Below are positions 38,360 through 47,630 of a DNA stretch of 64,000 bases, piece by piece (positions within the stretch are counted from its first letter, which is position 1; every line of letters begins with the position of its first letter). Source of the DNA: JBGTSJ01 sp041940305 (GTDB lineage Bacteria > Planctomycetota > Planctomycetia > Planctomycetales > Planctomycetaceae). Where the stretch lies: the NCBI GenBank assembly GCA_041940305.1, contig JBGTSJ010000010.1:1-64000 (forward strand). The letters are read 5' to 3'. The position numbers and the translations under genes were made by a program. Under the pieces are notes generated by a model that saw only the letters and a list, made by a program, of their open reading frames with translations, did not search any database and was not told where the DNA came from.

Positions 38360-38490
38360 ATGCCCAACGCCGACAACGCCAGCCCCCACTGCTTCATGTG
38401 ATTCTTGCACTGCGTGGGGCGCGCCGCCTCGCGCGCCTGCTGCACAGCCAGCAGCAGCAGAGCAATCAGGATCGCGATGATGAACATGAC
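38360..38490 (-). pseudogene. Second DUF1559-type prepilin remnant (internal part)
   Basis: Read on the minus strand this encodes FIIAILIALLLLAVQQAREAARPTQCKNHMKQWGLALSALG, recognisable as residues of about 16 to 55 of a DUF1559 prepilin. There is no start with FTLIELLVV directly upstream and no downstream domain. Since both this and the 38062-38128 piece begin near the prepilin start, they come from separate copies. Confidence 0.72.
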
Positions 38491-38494
38491 GGTC

Positions 38495-39445
38495 GGCGGT
38501 CACTTTGAACAAATGCATGAAAGCCGCTGCTACCCGCAGACGGAAACAATGTCGTGCACGACGTGCCACAATCCACATTCTCCGCCCGAATCCGCCCACA
38601 GGGTCGAGTACTTTCGCCAGATCTGCCTCTCCTGCCACCAGGCGGACGGCGGCTGTCAGTTGGCGGAACAGCCCCGTCTGAAGAGAAGCCCGCAGAACGA
38701 CTGCGTCGCCTGCCACATGCCCCGGACCGAGACGGACATCCCCCATTTTTCATTCACGCATCATCGCATCGGACTTCAGCACGTGACCGAACCGGAGGAT
38801 GACGACGCGGCCCGCAGGCATCTGATCCGGCTGAAGCCGTTTGGCGACGTGTCCGATGTGGCAGAGCGGGATCTGGAACGCGCGCTGGGGATTGCTTACG
38901 TGCACTTTTCACGCCGCGTCGGCGGGCCGTATCGCGAGGAGTATCTGCAGCGCGGTCTCGATCTGCTGCTGCGGGTGGACGCAGCCAATGTCAGGGATGC
39001 AGACGTCCTGGAAGGACTGGCGCACGTTTACTGGAACCAGGAGTCGAGGGAGTGCCTGCCGCTCGCCGCTGCCGCGCTGGAGTCGCCCGACTGCAGTCCG
39101 GAGACCCGAATCCATGCCCTGATCGTTCTGGGGGATGCTCATTTCCAGATCGGGAATCTCGCGGCCGCGAGGGACACGTTCGCCGAGATGACGACGTTGC
39201 GGCGATTCGACTCAGACTGGCAGATGCTCGGGATCTGCCTGGCCCAGGAGAACGATCAGGAGGGAGCCATTCAGGCGTTTCGCAAAGCAGTCGCCATCAG
39301 ACCCGACCGGGCGGAACTTCACGATTTGCTGTCGGCAGCTTACGACAGAGCGGGGCAAACTGATCTCGCAGAGAAACATCGACGCCTGTCGATGATGTTA
39401 TCAGCGCTTCCTCGCTCAGCATCGTCCGATCTCACTCCTGAGTGA
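38495..39445 (+). pseudogene. 5'-truncated multiheme cytochrome/TPR protein
   Basis: About 317 residues remain. The start has three haem c-type motifs, CTTCH, CLSCH and CVACH, in TMSCTTCHNPHSPPES, QICLSCHQ and NDCVACHMP. A TPR domain follows, with repeats around VRDADVLEGLAHVYWNQ, IHALIVLGDAHFQIGN and DRAELHDLLSAAYDRAG. The upstream homologous part, including the signal peptide and earlier haem sites, is missing: the match to the family starts abruptly near GHFEQ (about 38495). Before it the frame runs over the prepilin remnant on the other strand. The C-terminal end looks intact. It may still be expressed, but cannot be exported without a leader. Confidence 0.72.
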
Positions 39446-39582
39446 AGCGGAATCGTGCGGGATCCCGTCGAAGGAGTCGCTCCGGATCGCCATTAACCAT
39501 CATTGGACCGGCGGCATACATATCACAACTGGCGCCGGTCGCCGGTGAGAGACTCTCAAACCGCTCTCCGACCGATGCTGGT

Positions 39583-41118
39583 CTACTTCGTGAAAGAGTT
39601 GGGCGGTGTGAAGCCGTCCCACTCGAAATGCTCCGAGTCGACGTCAGTCACTGTCGTGACATACGTGCCTTTGCCCGCTTTGAGGATGTCGTACAGGACC
39701 AGCCCGTCATCGTCCGTGACGCCCTCGCCGACAAACACCGCTTTCTTTCCGCGCAGAATGCGGACCGCAACCCTCGCGCCGGGAATTGGAACGCCATCTT
39801 CGTCCACAAGAGCAACCGCGACACTCAGGGACTTGTTGTTCTTCTTCCCTCCATACGTCGCATAGTCAATCCAGTCCACGCTGGCCACGTCTGGAAGTGG
39901 TGGCGGATCTGTGTCTGGCGGCGGATCGGTATCGGGCGGTGGCGATCCCTCGACCATCGTCAGTGCGGCGGCGACGTCAATCAGGCCATAGCCGAACAAT
40001 GGGTCGGCGCCGGTTGGTCCGAGATCGACCGAGGACATGGCGAGCAGGAACCGCACGTCGGCCACGTCGGCCACGCCGGCGCCGACCAGGACGGCTGCCG
40101 CGCCGACCACATGCGGGCACGCCATCGACGTGCCGGACATCGATCCGTACCCGCCGCCGAGCGTCGTCGAGTAGACCCCTTGACCGGGCGCAGCCAGCTC
40201 GACATCCGGCCCCGTGCAGGAGAACGATGCCCGCCCGTCCGACGAAGTCGTGGCCGCGACGGCAACCACGGACTCGAAGCGGGCCGGGTAATTGACGTTG
40301 TCTCCAGTGCCCGCGCTATTGCCGCTGTTGCCGGCCGCGGCCACCATCACCATGCCAATCGACTCCGCGTTCGCGAATGCCTGCTCGACGATGCTGCCGG
40401 GATGCCCGGCGGAACCGTAGCTGTTGTTCGTCACCTGGATGCCATTCTCGATGCACCACTGAATGGCGGCCAGCACCGCACTGAATGAGCCGCTGCCGTT
40501 GGCCCCCAGCACCTTGAGCGCGTAAAGCTCGGCGCCCGGCGCGACTCCCACGACGCCGTAACCGTCGTCGTCGGCCGCGATCGTGCCGGCGATATGGGTG
40601 CCATGACCGTGATCGTCCATGGGGTCGGCATCGTTGTTGACGAAGTCCCACCCTCCCGCGACGCGATCGGCCAGGTCGGGATGGTTGTAGTCGATGCCGG
40701 TATCGAGCACCGCCACGCGGACGCCGGTTCCCACGTAGCCTCCGTCATGGGCCTCTCCGCCGCCGATACGGGCGACCCCCCACGCGTTGTTGAGCTCCTG
40801 GTCATTGATGTGAATTTCGACGTCTGGCTCGATGGCCAGCACGTTTGCGTTCAGCGCCAGTTCATCCAGGGCCGACTCGGGCACGCGTGCCGCCACGGCG
40901 GGCACCAGCCACAATCTTCGCTTGACCTTGCCGCCACGGTTGCGGACATGCGTCTCATCCTCCTGCCGCGGATGCGACTTGTATTGGATGATGACGTCCC
41001 GCTCTTTCCCAGGCCGCGCCCCCAGAGCCGGACTCGTGCCCAGTACAAAGATGCCCAACAGCATCCAGAGCGCGAACAGCAGACGACCGGATCGGTGGCG
41101 CATCGTATGGCTCGTCAT
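39583..41118 (-). CDS. Subtilisin-like serine protease (S8 family), secreted
   Basis: A 511-residue secreted protease. A signal peptide (GRLLFALWMLLGIFVLGTSPALG) is followed by an inhibitor-I9-like propeptide (DVIIQYKSHPRQEDETHVRN...), then the peptidase domain with the catalytic Asp in VAVLDTGIDYNHPDL, His in DDHGHGTHIAGTI and Ser in SGTSMACPHVVGAA. A Pro/Asp linker (SPPPDTDPPPDTDPPP) joins a C-terminal beta domain, probably Ig-like, that may bind a substrate or the cell surface. The ATG before TSHTMRHRSG is used; a second ATG five codons later is also possible. The gene is convergent with the truncated cytochrome. Confidence 0.93.
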   Translation of the reverse strand: MTSHTMRHRSGRLLFALWMLLGIFVLGTSPALGARPGKERDVIIQYKSHPRQEDETHVRNRGGKVKRRLWLVPAVAARVPESALDELALNANVLAIEPDVEIHINDQELNNAWGVARIGGGEAHDGGYVGTGVRVAVLDTGIDYNHPDLADRVAGGWDFVNNDADPMDDHGHGTHIAGTIAADDDGYGVVGVAPGAELYALKVLGANGSGSFSAVLAAIQWCIENGIQVTNNSYGSAGHPGSIVEQAFANAESIGMVMVAAAGNSGNSAGTGDNVNYPARFESVVAVAATTSSDGRASFSCTGPDVELAAPGQGVYSTTLGGGYGSMSGTSMACPHVVGAAAVLVGAGVADVADVRFLLAMSSVDLGPTGADPLFGYGLIDVAAALTMVEGSPPPDTDPPPDTDPPPLPDVASVDWIDYATYGGKKNNKSLSVAVALVDEDGVPIPGARVAVRILRGKKAVFVGEGVTDDDGLVLYDILKAGKGTYVTTVTDVDSEHFEWDGFTPPNSFTK

Positions 41119-41518
41119 AGTCGGTAAGCGTGTCGCTGTAATGTCGACACGAGACAAGGCTGCTCGCGCGCCCTGACAACCTGCGTTGAGGTCACGAAGG
41201 GGGCTCAGGCCGAGACGAACGAGTGGACTGATGGACGGACCGGAAAGAGCAGTCAAATCCATCAGTTCCAGCGTAGGTCACAGAACTGCGACGGGCCGTC
41301 AGAATCTGGCGCCGGTGCCGGCCCTGCATCGCGTCGACTTCGCTCGACCGACTTGCCGATCAACCATCTTTTCCCGAGAATCGGCGATAACGTCCAGCGC
41401 TGGATCCACCAGATCAGAGCCTGACTGGAACGACGGGTAGCGCCGTTGTTACGCAAGCTTTTCGCTTGCCATGCGAATCCTTAACTTCGCTCTGACAAAG
41501 GACCTACAAAGAATCGCC
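41119..41518. other. Divergent intergenic region, 400 bp
   Basis: Between the subtilisin gene and the secreted hydrolase gene. It contains a short hairpin GCAAGC/GCTTGC at 41453-41469 about 50 bases before the hydrolase ATG. I see no credible ORF; promoters for both genes are expected here. Confidence 0.55.
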
Positions 41519-43657
41519 ATGAAGCATTCTCGCACGAGTACGTGGTTCTGCGTGGTTGCCGGCTGTCTGTCGCTCGGGGCCTGGACAGTATCGGCGCAGG
41601 AGCCGGGCGAGACGACAACGCCGCCCGGCGACGCCATCGTGGCCGAGTACTTCCGGCTGGAAACTGCCCGGCTGACGGACGCGACATTCGCCGGCATCGA
41701 AACGCTGGAGGACTGGACGTCGCGGCGGGAGACGTATCGGCAGCAGCTGCTGGAGATGCTCGGACTGGACCCGCTTCCGGAGAAGACGCCGCTGGAGCCC
41801 GTCGTCACGGGCGTCGTCGAGCATGACGAGTTCACGGTCGAGAAGCTGCACTACCAGTCGATCCCCGGACTGTACGTGACCGGTAATCTGTATCTGCCGA
41901 AGGGGCTGTCCGGGAAGGCACCGACGATCCTCTACGTCTGCGGGCACGCGCAGATGAAGGAGGGGGACGTCAGCTTCGGGAACAAGACCGGCTATCAGCA
42001 TCATGGGGCGTGGTTCGCCCGGCATGGATACGTCTGCTTGACGATCGACACGCTGCAACTCGGCGAGATCCAGGGAATCCACCACGGCACGTACCGCGAA
42101 GGCATGTGGTGGTGGAACTCGCGCGGCTATTGCCCGGCGGGAGTGGAGGCGTGGAACTGCGTGCGGGCGCTGGATTACCTCGAGACGCGGCCGGAGGTCG
42201 ACGCGACGAAGATCGGGGTGACGGGGCGTTCCGGGGGCGGAGCGTACAGCTGGTGGATCGCCGCAATTGATGAGCGGATCCAGTGCGCCGTGCCCGTGGC
42301 CGGCATCACCAGCCTGCACAACCATGTGGTCGACGGTTGCGTCGAGGGGCACTGCGACTGCATGTACTTTGTCAACACGTATGAGTGGGACTTTCCGATG
42401 GTGGCGGCCCTCGTCGCGCCGCGTCCGCTGCTGATCTCCAACACCGACAAGGACGGCATCTTTCCGCTGGATGGAGTCGTCGACGTGCACCGCAAGGTTC
42501 GCGACATCTACGAACTGTACGGAGCCGGCGACAAGCTCGGCCTGCAGATCACCGAAGGTCCCCACAAGGACACGCAGGAGTTGCACATCCATGCGTTCGT
42601 GTGGATGAACCGCTTCCTCAAGGGGGAGAACCCGCCGATCGACACGCCGGCCGAGAAACTGTTTGAGCCGGCGGAGTTGCGTGTGTTCACCGACCTGCCG
42701 GGGGACGAGCGGAATACGCGGATTCAGGAATCGTTCTTGGAGCCGGCGCGGTTTGACTCCCCGCCGGAGAGCACGACCGCATGGGAATCACAGCGTGACG
42801 CATGGTTGAGCGGGCTCAAGGAAAAGACATTTCGGGGGTGGCCCGATGACGCAGAGAGCGGCGGATTGGAATTGCGGCAGATGGCTGAGTCGGAACAGGA
42901 CGGCATCCGCGTCACGGCATACGAGTTCACCAGTCAGGAGCCGTTCCGTCTGCCGCTGATCGTCATGCATCGCGCGTCGCTGCCGCCGGAGGAACTGGAA
43001 CTGATTGTGCTGAACGTCGTCGACCAGCCGGGATGGGAGCGGCTGCAGGCCGCGTTGCAGACTGCCGTGCCGGACGTCATGGAGTCCATTGCAGGGACAG
43101 ACGATATTGTGGACGACTCCGCAGCCCAATGGAGCGAACTATCGAGTCTGCTGCAGAATCAGCCTTGGGGAATGGCGTGGACGGCTCCGCGCGGTGTCGG
43201 CCCAACCGAATGGACGACGGATGAGCGTGAACGGACGCAGATCCGCCGCCGGTTCATGCTGCTCGGCCAGACTGCCGACGGCATGCGAGTCTACGACGCT
43301 CGCCGCGCGATTCAGGCATTGCGCAGGCTGGACGGTCATGAGCAGCCGGCGCTGTGGCTGCACTCGGAGGGAGACGCCGCCGTGTGGTCGCTCTACGCGT
43401 CCCTGTTTGAAACGGACGTAGCCGTGCTCGATCTGCAGGAACCGCCGCGCAGCCATCAGCAGGGCCCGGACCTGCTGAACGTTCTGCGAGTCCTCGATGT
43501 TCCACAGGCCGTCGCTCTGGCCGCGGAACGCTCGCGGGTGCGGATCTACGATGCAGACGCGGCAGCCTGGCAGTACCCGCTTGACGCCGCCGGCAATCTG
43601 GGGTGGGACGCGAAGCGCATCCAGATCCGTGACCTGCCAATGGCGTCCGGGCAGTAA
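41519..43657 (+). CDS. Secreted alpha/beta hydrolase (acetyl xylan esterase/prolyl oligopeptidase-like)
   Basis: A 712-residue secreted protein. It has a signal peptide (KHSRTSTWFCVVAGCLSLGAWTVSA) and an alpha/beta-hydrolase domain in the first 400 residues. The nucleophile motif is GRSGGG in IGVTGRSGGGAYSWW, the Asp is likely in DKDGIFPLDGVV, and the His in ITEGPHKDTQELHIHAF. The domain resembles acetyl xylan esterase and related polysaccharide esterases. The C-terminal half repeats another hydrolase-like pattern without an obvious catalytic Ser, so it may be a degenerate second module. Similar paired hydrolases occur in planctomycetes that degrade plant or algal polysaccharides. Substrate unknown. 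Confidence 0.85.
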   Translation: MKHSRTSTWFCVVAGCLSLGAWTVSAQEPGETTTPPGDAIVAEYFRLETARLTDATFAGIETLEDWTSRRETYRQQLLEMLGLDPLPEKTPLEPVVTGVVEHDEFTVEKLHYQSIPGLYVTGNLYLPKGLSGKAPTILYVCGHAQMKEGDVSFGNKTGYQHHGAWFARHGYVCLTIDTLQLGEIQGIHHGTYREGMWWWNSRGYCPAGVEAWNCVRALDYLETRPEVDATKIGVTGRSGGGAYSWWIAAIDERIQCAVPVAGITSLHNHVVDGCVEGHCDCMYFVNTYEWDFPMVAALVAPRPLLISNTDKDGIFPLDGVVDVHRKVRDIYELYGAGDKLGLQITEGPHKDTQELHIHAFVWMNRFLKGENPPIDTPAEKLFEPAELRVFTDLPGDERNTRIQESFLEPARFDSPPESTTAWESQRDAWLSGLKEKTFRGWPDDAESGGLELRQMAESEQDGIRVTAYEFTSQEPFRLPLIVMHRASLPPEELELIVLNVVDQPGWERLQAALQTAVPDVMESIAGTDDIVDDSAAQWSELSSLLQNQPWGMAWTAPRGVGPTEWTTDERERTQIRRRFMLLGQTADGMRVYDARRAIQALRRLDGHEQPALWLHSEGDAAVWSLYASLFETDVAVLDLQEPPRSHQQGPDLLNVLRVLDVPQAVALAAERSRVRIYDADAAAWQYPLDAAGNLGWDAKRIQIRDLPMASGQ

Positions 43658-43706
43658 GCCCGACCGGTTATGCCATGCTGCCTTCAAGGCATGTTTCCGA
43701 CCGACA

Positions 43707-44726
43707 TTGCGTCTTTTCATCTCCGAGTTCGTGTGCGGCGGCGCGTGCCCGGATACGGCGCTGAGTCCGTCGTTGGCGCGGGAAGGCCGCGCCATGCTGC
43801 TCGCGATCATCGAAGACGCCTCGCGGATCCGCGGCTGGAGCGTCAGCACGACCTGGGACCATCGGCTGGGGGAATTTCCGCTGACGGACATTGACTGCCG
43901 CATCGTGGACGGTCCACAGTCAGAGAGCATCGCGTTCCGGGAACTGGCTTCGTCAGCCGATGCCACGTATGTGATCGCCCCCGAGATTGGCGATCTGCTG
44001 GCATCGCGCTGCCGGGAGGCGACCGACTGTGGCGGGAATTCGCTGAATGCAGCACCCGGCGCGTTGCAGTTGTGCAGCGACAAGCTGCGCACCGGAATTC
44101 AATTGCGCTGTTTGGCCGGAGTTCCGACGATTCCTGCACACATACTCAATCCGTATTCTGCAGAGAACGCCGCGTGGCCGGTCGTCGTCAAGCCGCGGTT
44201 CGGCGCCGGGTCGCACGAAACCTGGCTTGTGAATGACATGCGGGAACTGGAGCGAGTCAGGCAATTGTTCCCCACCGGTGCCTCCACTCAACAGGGGATT
44301 ATGCAGCCGTACGTCGCAGGACGGGCACTGTCGGTGGCGGTCGTGGCAGGAGAAGACGGGTCCGTAGCTCCCTGGCCGATTGCGGAACAGTGTCTGTCCG
44401 CCGACGGCCGGTTTCGCTATCTCGGCGGGCGGATTCCCGCAAGGAACGTGTCGGTTGCCACGATCCAGGATATGGCGGTGCGGGCCGTGCGGGCGTTTCC
44501 GGGCTTGCGGGGTTACGTTGGTGTCGACATTGTGCTGCCGGACGCGTCACCCGATGAGCCGCTGGTGGTAGAACTCAATCCCCGCCTGACAACCAGCTAC
44601 CTTGGCTATCGCCGGTTGACGGAGACCAACCTCGCTCCTTTCGTATTGCAGATGGCGCCGCTCCCCGATTCCGTTCCATGGAAGGACGCACATGTGGAGT
44701 TTGAAGCAGATGGTCGCGTCACGTAG
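43707..44726 (+). CDS. ATP-grasp protein, MfnD-like (H4MPT-linked C1 pathway)
   Basis: A 339-residue ATP-grasp ligase. The N-terminus RLFISEFVCGGACPDTAL matches the start of tyramine-glutamate ligase-like (MfnD) proteins, so I use the TTG at this position, since no ATG gives this N-terminus. The ATP-grasp core has WPVVVKPRFGAGSHETW, GIMQPYVAGRALSVAVV, and VGVDIVLPDASPDEPLVVELNPRLTTSY, where the Glu and Asn bind Mg2+. In planctomycetes and methylotrophs this gene lies in tetrahydromethanopterin synthesis clusters. The hydantoinase-like gene downstream belongs to the same set. Confidence 0.78.
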   Translation: MRLFISEFVCGGACPDTALSPSLAREGRAMLLAIIEDASRIRGWSVSTTWDHRLGEFPLTDIDCRIVDGPQSESIAFRELASSADATYVIAPEIGDLLASRCREATDCGGNSLNAAPGALQLCSDKLRTGIQLRCLAGVPTIPAHILNPYSAENAAWPVVVKPRFGAGSHETWLVNDMRELERVRQLFPTGASTQQGIMQPYVAGRALSVAVVAGEDGSVAPWPIAEQCLSADGRFRYLGGRIPARNVSVATIQDMAVRAVRAFPGLRGYVGVDIVLPDASPDEPLVVELNPRLTTSYLGYRRLTETNLAPFVLQMAPLPDSVPWKDAHVEFEADGRVT

Positions 44727-44736
44727 CTGGGTCGGC

Positions 44737-44766
44737 AAACGCCGCAGCCCGTTGAGTGGCGTTTGG
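44737..44766. other. 8-bp hairpin between the two H4MPT-linked genes
   Basis: CAAACGCC and GGCGTTTG flank a 14-base loop just after the ATP-grasp stop codon. No T tract follows. It could be a weak terminator or attenuator, or chance. Confidence 0.35.
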
Positions 44767-44823
44767 AAGGCGTGCGCGACGAAGGATTCGAATTCGACCC
44801 GGCGACAGTGACACCAGATCTGC

Positions 44824-45843
44824 ATGCACGCCATCGCGCTGGATATCGGAGGAGCGAACATCAAGGCGTCGGACGGCGTGAGTCGTTCGGTTTCACGGGC
44901 GTTCGCGCTGTGGAAGCACCCAGCGGGCCTGGCTGATGAGCTGCGAGAGATACTGCGTCAGTTCGACAACGCGGATTGCATTGCCGTCACGATGACGGGT
45001 GAACTCGCGGACTGCTTCACGACGAAGGTGGAGGGTGTTGACCAGATTCTCTCAGCGGTTCAGGCTGCGGCAGGTGGCCGCCCGGTGGCTGTCTGGCAGA
45101 CGGGTGGCGAACTGTTGAGTCCCTGGGATGCACGCGAACTGACGCCGCTCGTCGCGGCCGCCAACTGGCACGCCTTGGCGACGTGGACCGCAAGACTCGC
45201 TCCCAACGGGGCGGCTTTGCTGATCGACGTGGGATCGACAACGACGGATATCATTCCGCTTCGAGATGGCCTCCCGGACCCCACGGGCCGCACAGACGTA
45301 GAGCGGCTGCTTTCGGGAGAACTGCTGTATCTGGGGATTCGCCGGACGCCAGTGGCCGCGATAGCCGCAGCAGCGCCGTTCCGCGGGTCTGAATGCCCGT
45401 TTGCAGCCGAGTTGTTCGCCACAACTCTGGACGTATGGCTGCTGACGGGGGACCTCCCCGAGGATCCGGCCGACTGCGGCACAGCGAACGGTCGTCCCGC
45501 AACCCGCCCAGCCGCGCACGACCGCATGGCCCGAATGCTGTGCTGCGATCGGGATGAAGTGTCGTTCGCCGAGATTGTTGACGTCGCACGTGCATTGGCG
45601 GCACGCGCCTGCGCTCGGGTGTCTGCCGCCATCGAGCGCGTCGCCCGGGCGCTGCCCGGCGAGTGTTCGACCGTGGTGACGGCGGGCGAAGGGGAATTCC
45701 TCAGCCGGCTTGCGTTGGCGGAAAGCACTCTTTCGCAGACCCCTTGCATTTCGCTGCATGCGGTCCTGGGAAACGAGCATTCGCGCGCCGCGTGCGCCTT
45801 CGCGCTCGCCAGGTTGTCAATGGAGTACAGCTGGCCTGAATGA
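44824..45843 (+). CDS. H4MPT-linked C1 transfer pathway protein (hydantoinase/oxoprolinase-like)
   Basis: A 339-residue protein of the actin-like ATPase/hydantoinase A superfamily. It starts HAIALDIGGANIKA, the phosphate-1 loop, and has a second motif LLIDVGSTTTDIIPLRDG, with a C-terminal TVVTAGEGEFLSRLAL. This architecture matches the set of proteins predicted to work with tetrahydromethanopterin in C1 transfer (found in methylotrophs, planctomycetes and methanogens). The exact step is not settled. It follows the ATP-grasp gene by 97 bp on the same strand. Together they could process formaldehyde from amine or sugar breakdown. Confidence 0.88.
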   Translation: MHAIALDIGGANIKASDGVSRSVSRAFALWKHPAGLADELREILRQFDNADCIAVTMTGELADCFTTKVEGVDQILSAVQAAAGGRPVAVWQTGGELLSPWDARELTPLVAAANWHALATWTARLAPNGAALLIDVGSTTTDIIPLRDGLPDPTGRTDVERLLSGELLYLGIRRTPVAAIAAAAPFRGSECPFAAELFATTLDVWLLTGDLPEDPADCGTANGRPATRPAAHDRMARMLCCDRDEVSFAEIVDVARALAARACARVSAAIERVARALPGECSTVVTAGEGEFLSRLALAESTLSQTPCISLHAVLGNEHSRAACAFALARLSMEYSWPE

Positions 45844-46080
45844 CCGATCCATTGGCATTATTCCTTTACAATTGACCGCATCCGGGCATGGGCTAGAATC
45901 GGGCCGTGACGCACAGGATGCCCGATGCCGATGTCGATCGGCGGCCGCGATGGAACCCCGGGCTGTCGTGCGTCCTGCAACCGGACGTCGGGTTGCCGCC
46001 AGCCGTGGAACGACGCCGTTCCCAGACAGCGGTGATCACTGATTGACCGACCTATGACATCTCGCGAGGAGCCAGCGCCG

Positions 46081-46431
46081 GTGCAAGTGGCGATTACCTG
46101 CCGTCACGGCCATATCAAGCCCGAATTGAATGAGTACATCACCCGCAAGTCCGAAAAACTGCTGACGTATTTCGAGCGCGTGACGCAGATCCAGGTGACG
46201 GTGGACTTTGTGGACGACCGCGTCCGGTCCGAAATCCTGGTCGACGCGGAACACAAGCACAATTTCGTAGCGCACGCAGAGGGTGACGACGCGGGTGCGA
46301 CGTTCGATGCGGCACTCCACAAAATGGAGCAGCAGATCCGCAAATACAAAGAAAAGCTGCAGGATCATCGCCGCGACAAGCCCCTGAATGAAGTGGCCGG
46401 TCAGCCGGTGATCGAGGAGACCGAAGACTAG
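46081..46431 (+). CDS. hpf: Ribosome hibernation-promoting factor (HPF/RaiA)
   Basis: A 116-residue HPF with the family N-terminus QVAITCRHGHIKPELNEYI and later KMEQQIRKYKEKLQDH, the conserved tail of the S30AE fold. It binds 70S ribosomes and helps them go into hibernation. I start at a GTG nine bases after GAGGAG rather than at the ATG at 46054, because that GTG gives exactly the family start. It is a short HPF without the C-terminal dimerisation domain of long forms. It leads the plus-strand block with PTS genes downstream, a common pairing (hpf next to ptsN). Confidence 0.9.
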   Translation: MQVAITCRHGHIKPELNEYITRKSEKLLTYFERVTQIQVTVDFVDDRVRSEILVDAEHKHNFVAHAEGDDAGATFDAALHKMEQQIRKYKEKLQDHRRDKPLNEVAGQPVIEETED

Positions 46432-46659
46432 GACTGCGTTCGCCGTTCCCGACACCCTTATCCCGTTCAGCGGCTGGGCTGCGTTGCGGTCGTTGGCCCC
46501 GCCAGCGACCGGGGGCGGAACTGCCGGTCGCTCAAGGCACTCAGCAACAGCGCCGGTCGATTCTGGCCGACTCCCGGACGGATGTTGCGTCCCGATTCGG
46601 CTCCATCACCAGAGATGGTGTCTTATTTCACGAAGTCGGCGTCGATCAAGGAGTCATGC

Positions 46660-47130
46660 ATGAAGTTGACTGAGTTTGTCGTCCAGGATGCGATCATCCC
46701 GGACCTGAAAGCGTCCACCAAGGAGGACGCCATCAAAGAAATGGTCGCCGGGTTGCGCGGAGCGGGCAGGATCCAGGCCGACCACGACCCGCACATCGTT
46801 GCCGCAATCCTCAAGCGCGAAGAGTTGGGTTCCACCGGCATCGGACGAGGCGTCGCCGTTCCGCACACCAAGCACGCATCCGTGGACTCCCTGATCTGCA
46901 CGGTCGCCATCAGTCATGGTGGGCTCGACTTCGCCAGCCTGGATGGTGAGGCCGTCTACATCCTCTTCCTGCTCGTCTCTCCGCCGGATCGCCCCGGCGA
47001 TCACCTCCGGGGTCTGGAAACAATCACCCGGCATCTCAAGAGTGACGATTTCTGCCGGTTCTTAAGACAGTCGACGACGCAGGATCAGGTCTGGGACCTG
47101 CTCTCCGAAGCCGACGCCGGTCAGGCCTGA
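46660..47130 (+). CDS. ptsN: PTS EIIA(Ntr)-like protein
   Basis: A 156-residue phosphocarrier of the EIIA fructose/nitrogen class. It has GSTGIGRGVAVPHTKHASVDSLICTVAIS, where the His in AVPHTK is the phosphorylation site. The start ATG is decided by a strong AAGGAG six bases upstream; the frame is open 26 codons further. It belongs to the regulatory PTS together with HPr and enzyme I downstream, and HPF upstream. No membrane EIIB/EIIC gene is near, so the chain probably regulates rather than transports. Confidence 0.92.
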   Translation: MKLTEFVVQDAIIPDLKASTKEDAIKEMVAGLRGAGRIQADHDPHIVAAILKREELGSTGIGRGVAVPHTKHASVDSLICTVAISHGGLDFASLDGEAVYILFLLVSPPDRPGDHLRGLETITRHLKSDDFCRFLRQSTTQDQVWDLLSEADAGQA

Positions 47131-47309
47131 TCCCTTCTCCAGGGCGTCGCCTGTCCGGCCTCACCACACAGAGTCCGGGAGCGGCATCGGGTGCGGCCCG
47201 GATGTGCCCCGCAGCTTCGCCTGCGGTGCTGTCCTGCGTGCCGACTCTTTGCCACCTCGACGTCTGTTCCTGTAGCATTCGGACTGCAATTCTTCTTCAC
47301 AGCGACTTC

Positions 47310-47630
47310 ATGACCGAAACGCGAGTTATCCGCCGCACCGTGATCGTTGCTCTCGAGAACGGCCTCCATATGGTGCCGTGCTCCGAGATCGCGAAGGCCG
47401 TGCGCGGTTTCAACGGCCGCGTGCAGCTCCGGCGCGAGAAGATCGTCGCCGATGCCCGGTCCGTGCTCGACCTGCTGCAGCTTAAGGCCGAGCATGGGAC
47501 GTCGCTGGAGGTCGAAGCCGACGGGGAGGCGGCCGAGGACGTCGTGAATCGCATCGTCCGGCTGTTTGAGACGAACTTTGAGGTCGAGCGTCCCGCTCCA
47601 CCTCCCGCCACGGACCCCCCCGGCTCATGA
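47310..47630 (+). CDS. ptsH: HPr-family phosphocarrier
   Basis: A 106-residue HPr, a little longer than usual. The active-site His is H20 in ENGLHMVPCSEIAKAV (the usual motif is GLHARPA, so it is altered at the two following residues), and the regulatory-site Ser is probably S51 in DARSVLDLLQL. The last 15 residues are Pro-rich and unlike canonical HPr. The stop overlaps the enzyme I start by four bases (ATGA), so the two are translationally coupled. The ATG before TETRVIRR is the family start. Confidence 0.93.
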   Translation: MTETRVIRRTVIVALENGLHMVPCSEIAKAVRGFNGRVQLRREKIVADARSVLDLLQLKAEHGTSLEVEADGEAAEDVVNRIVRLFETNFEVERPAPPPATDPPGS

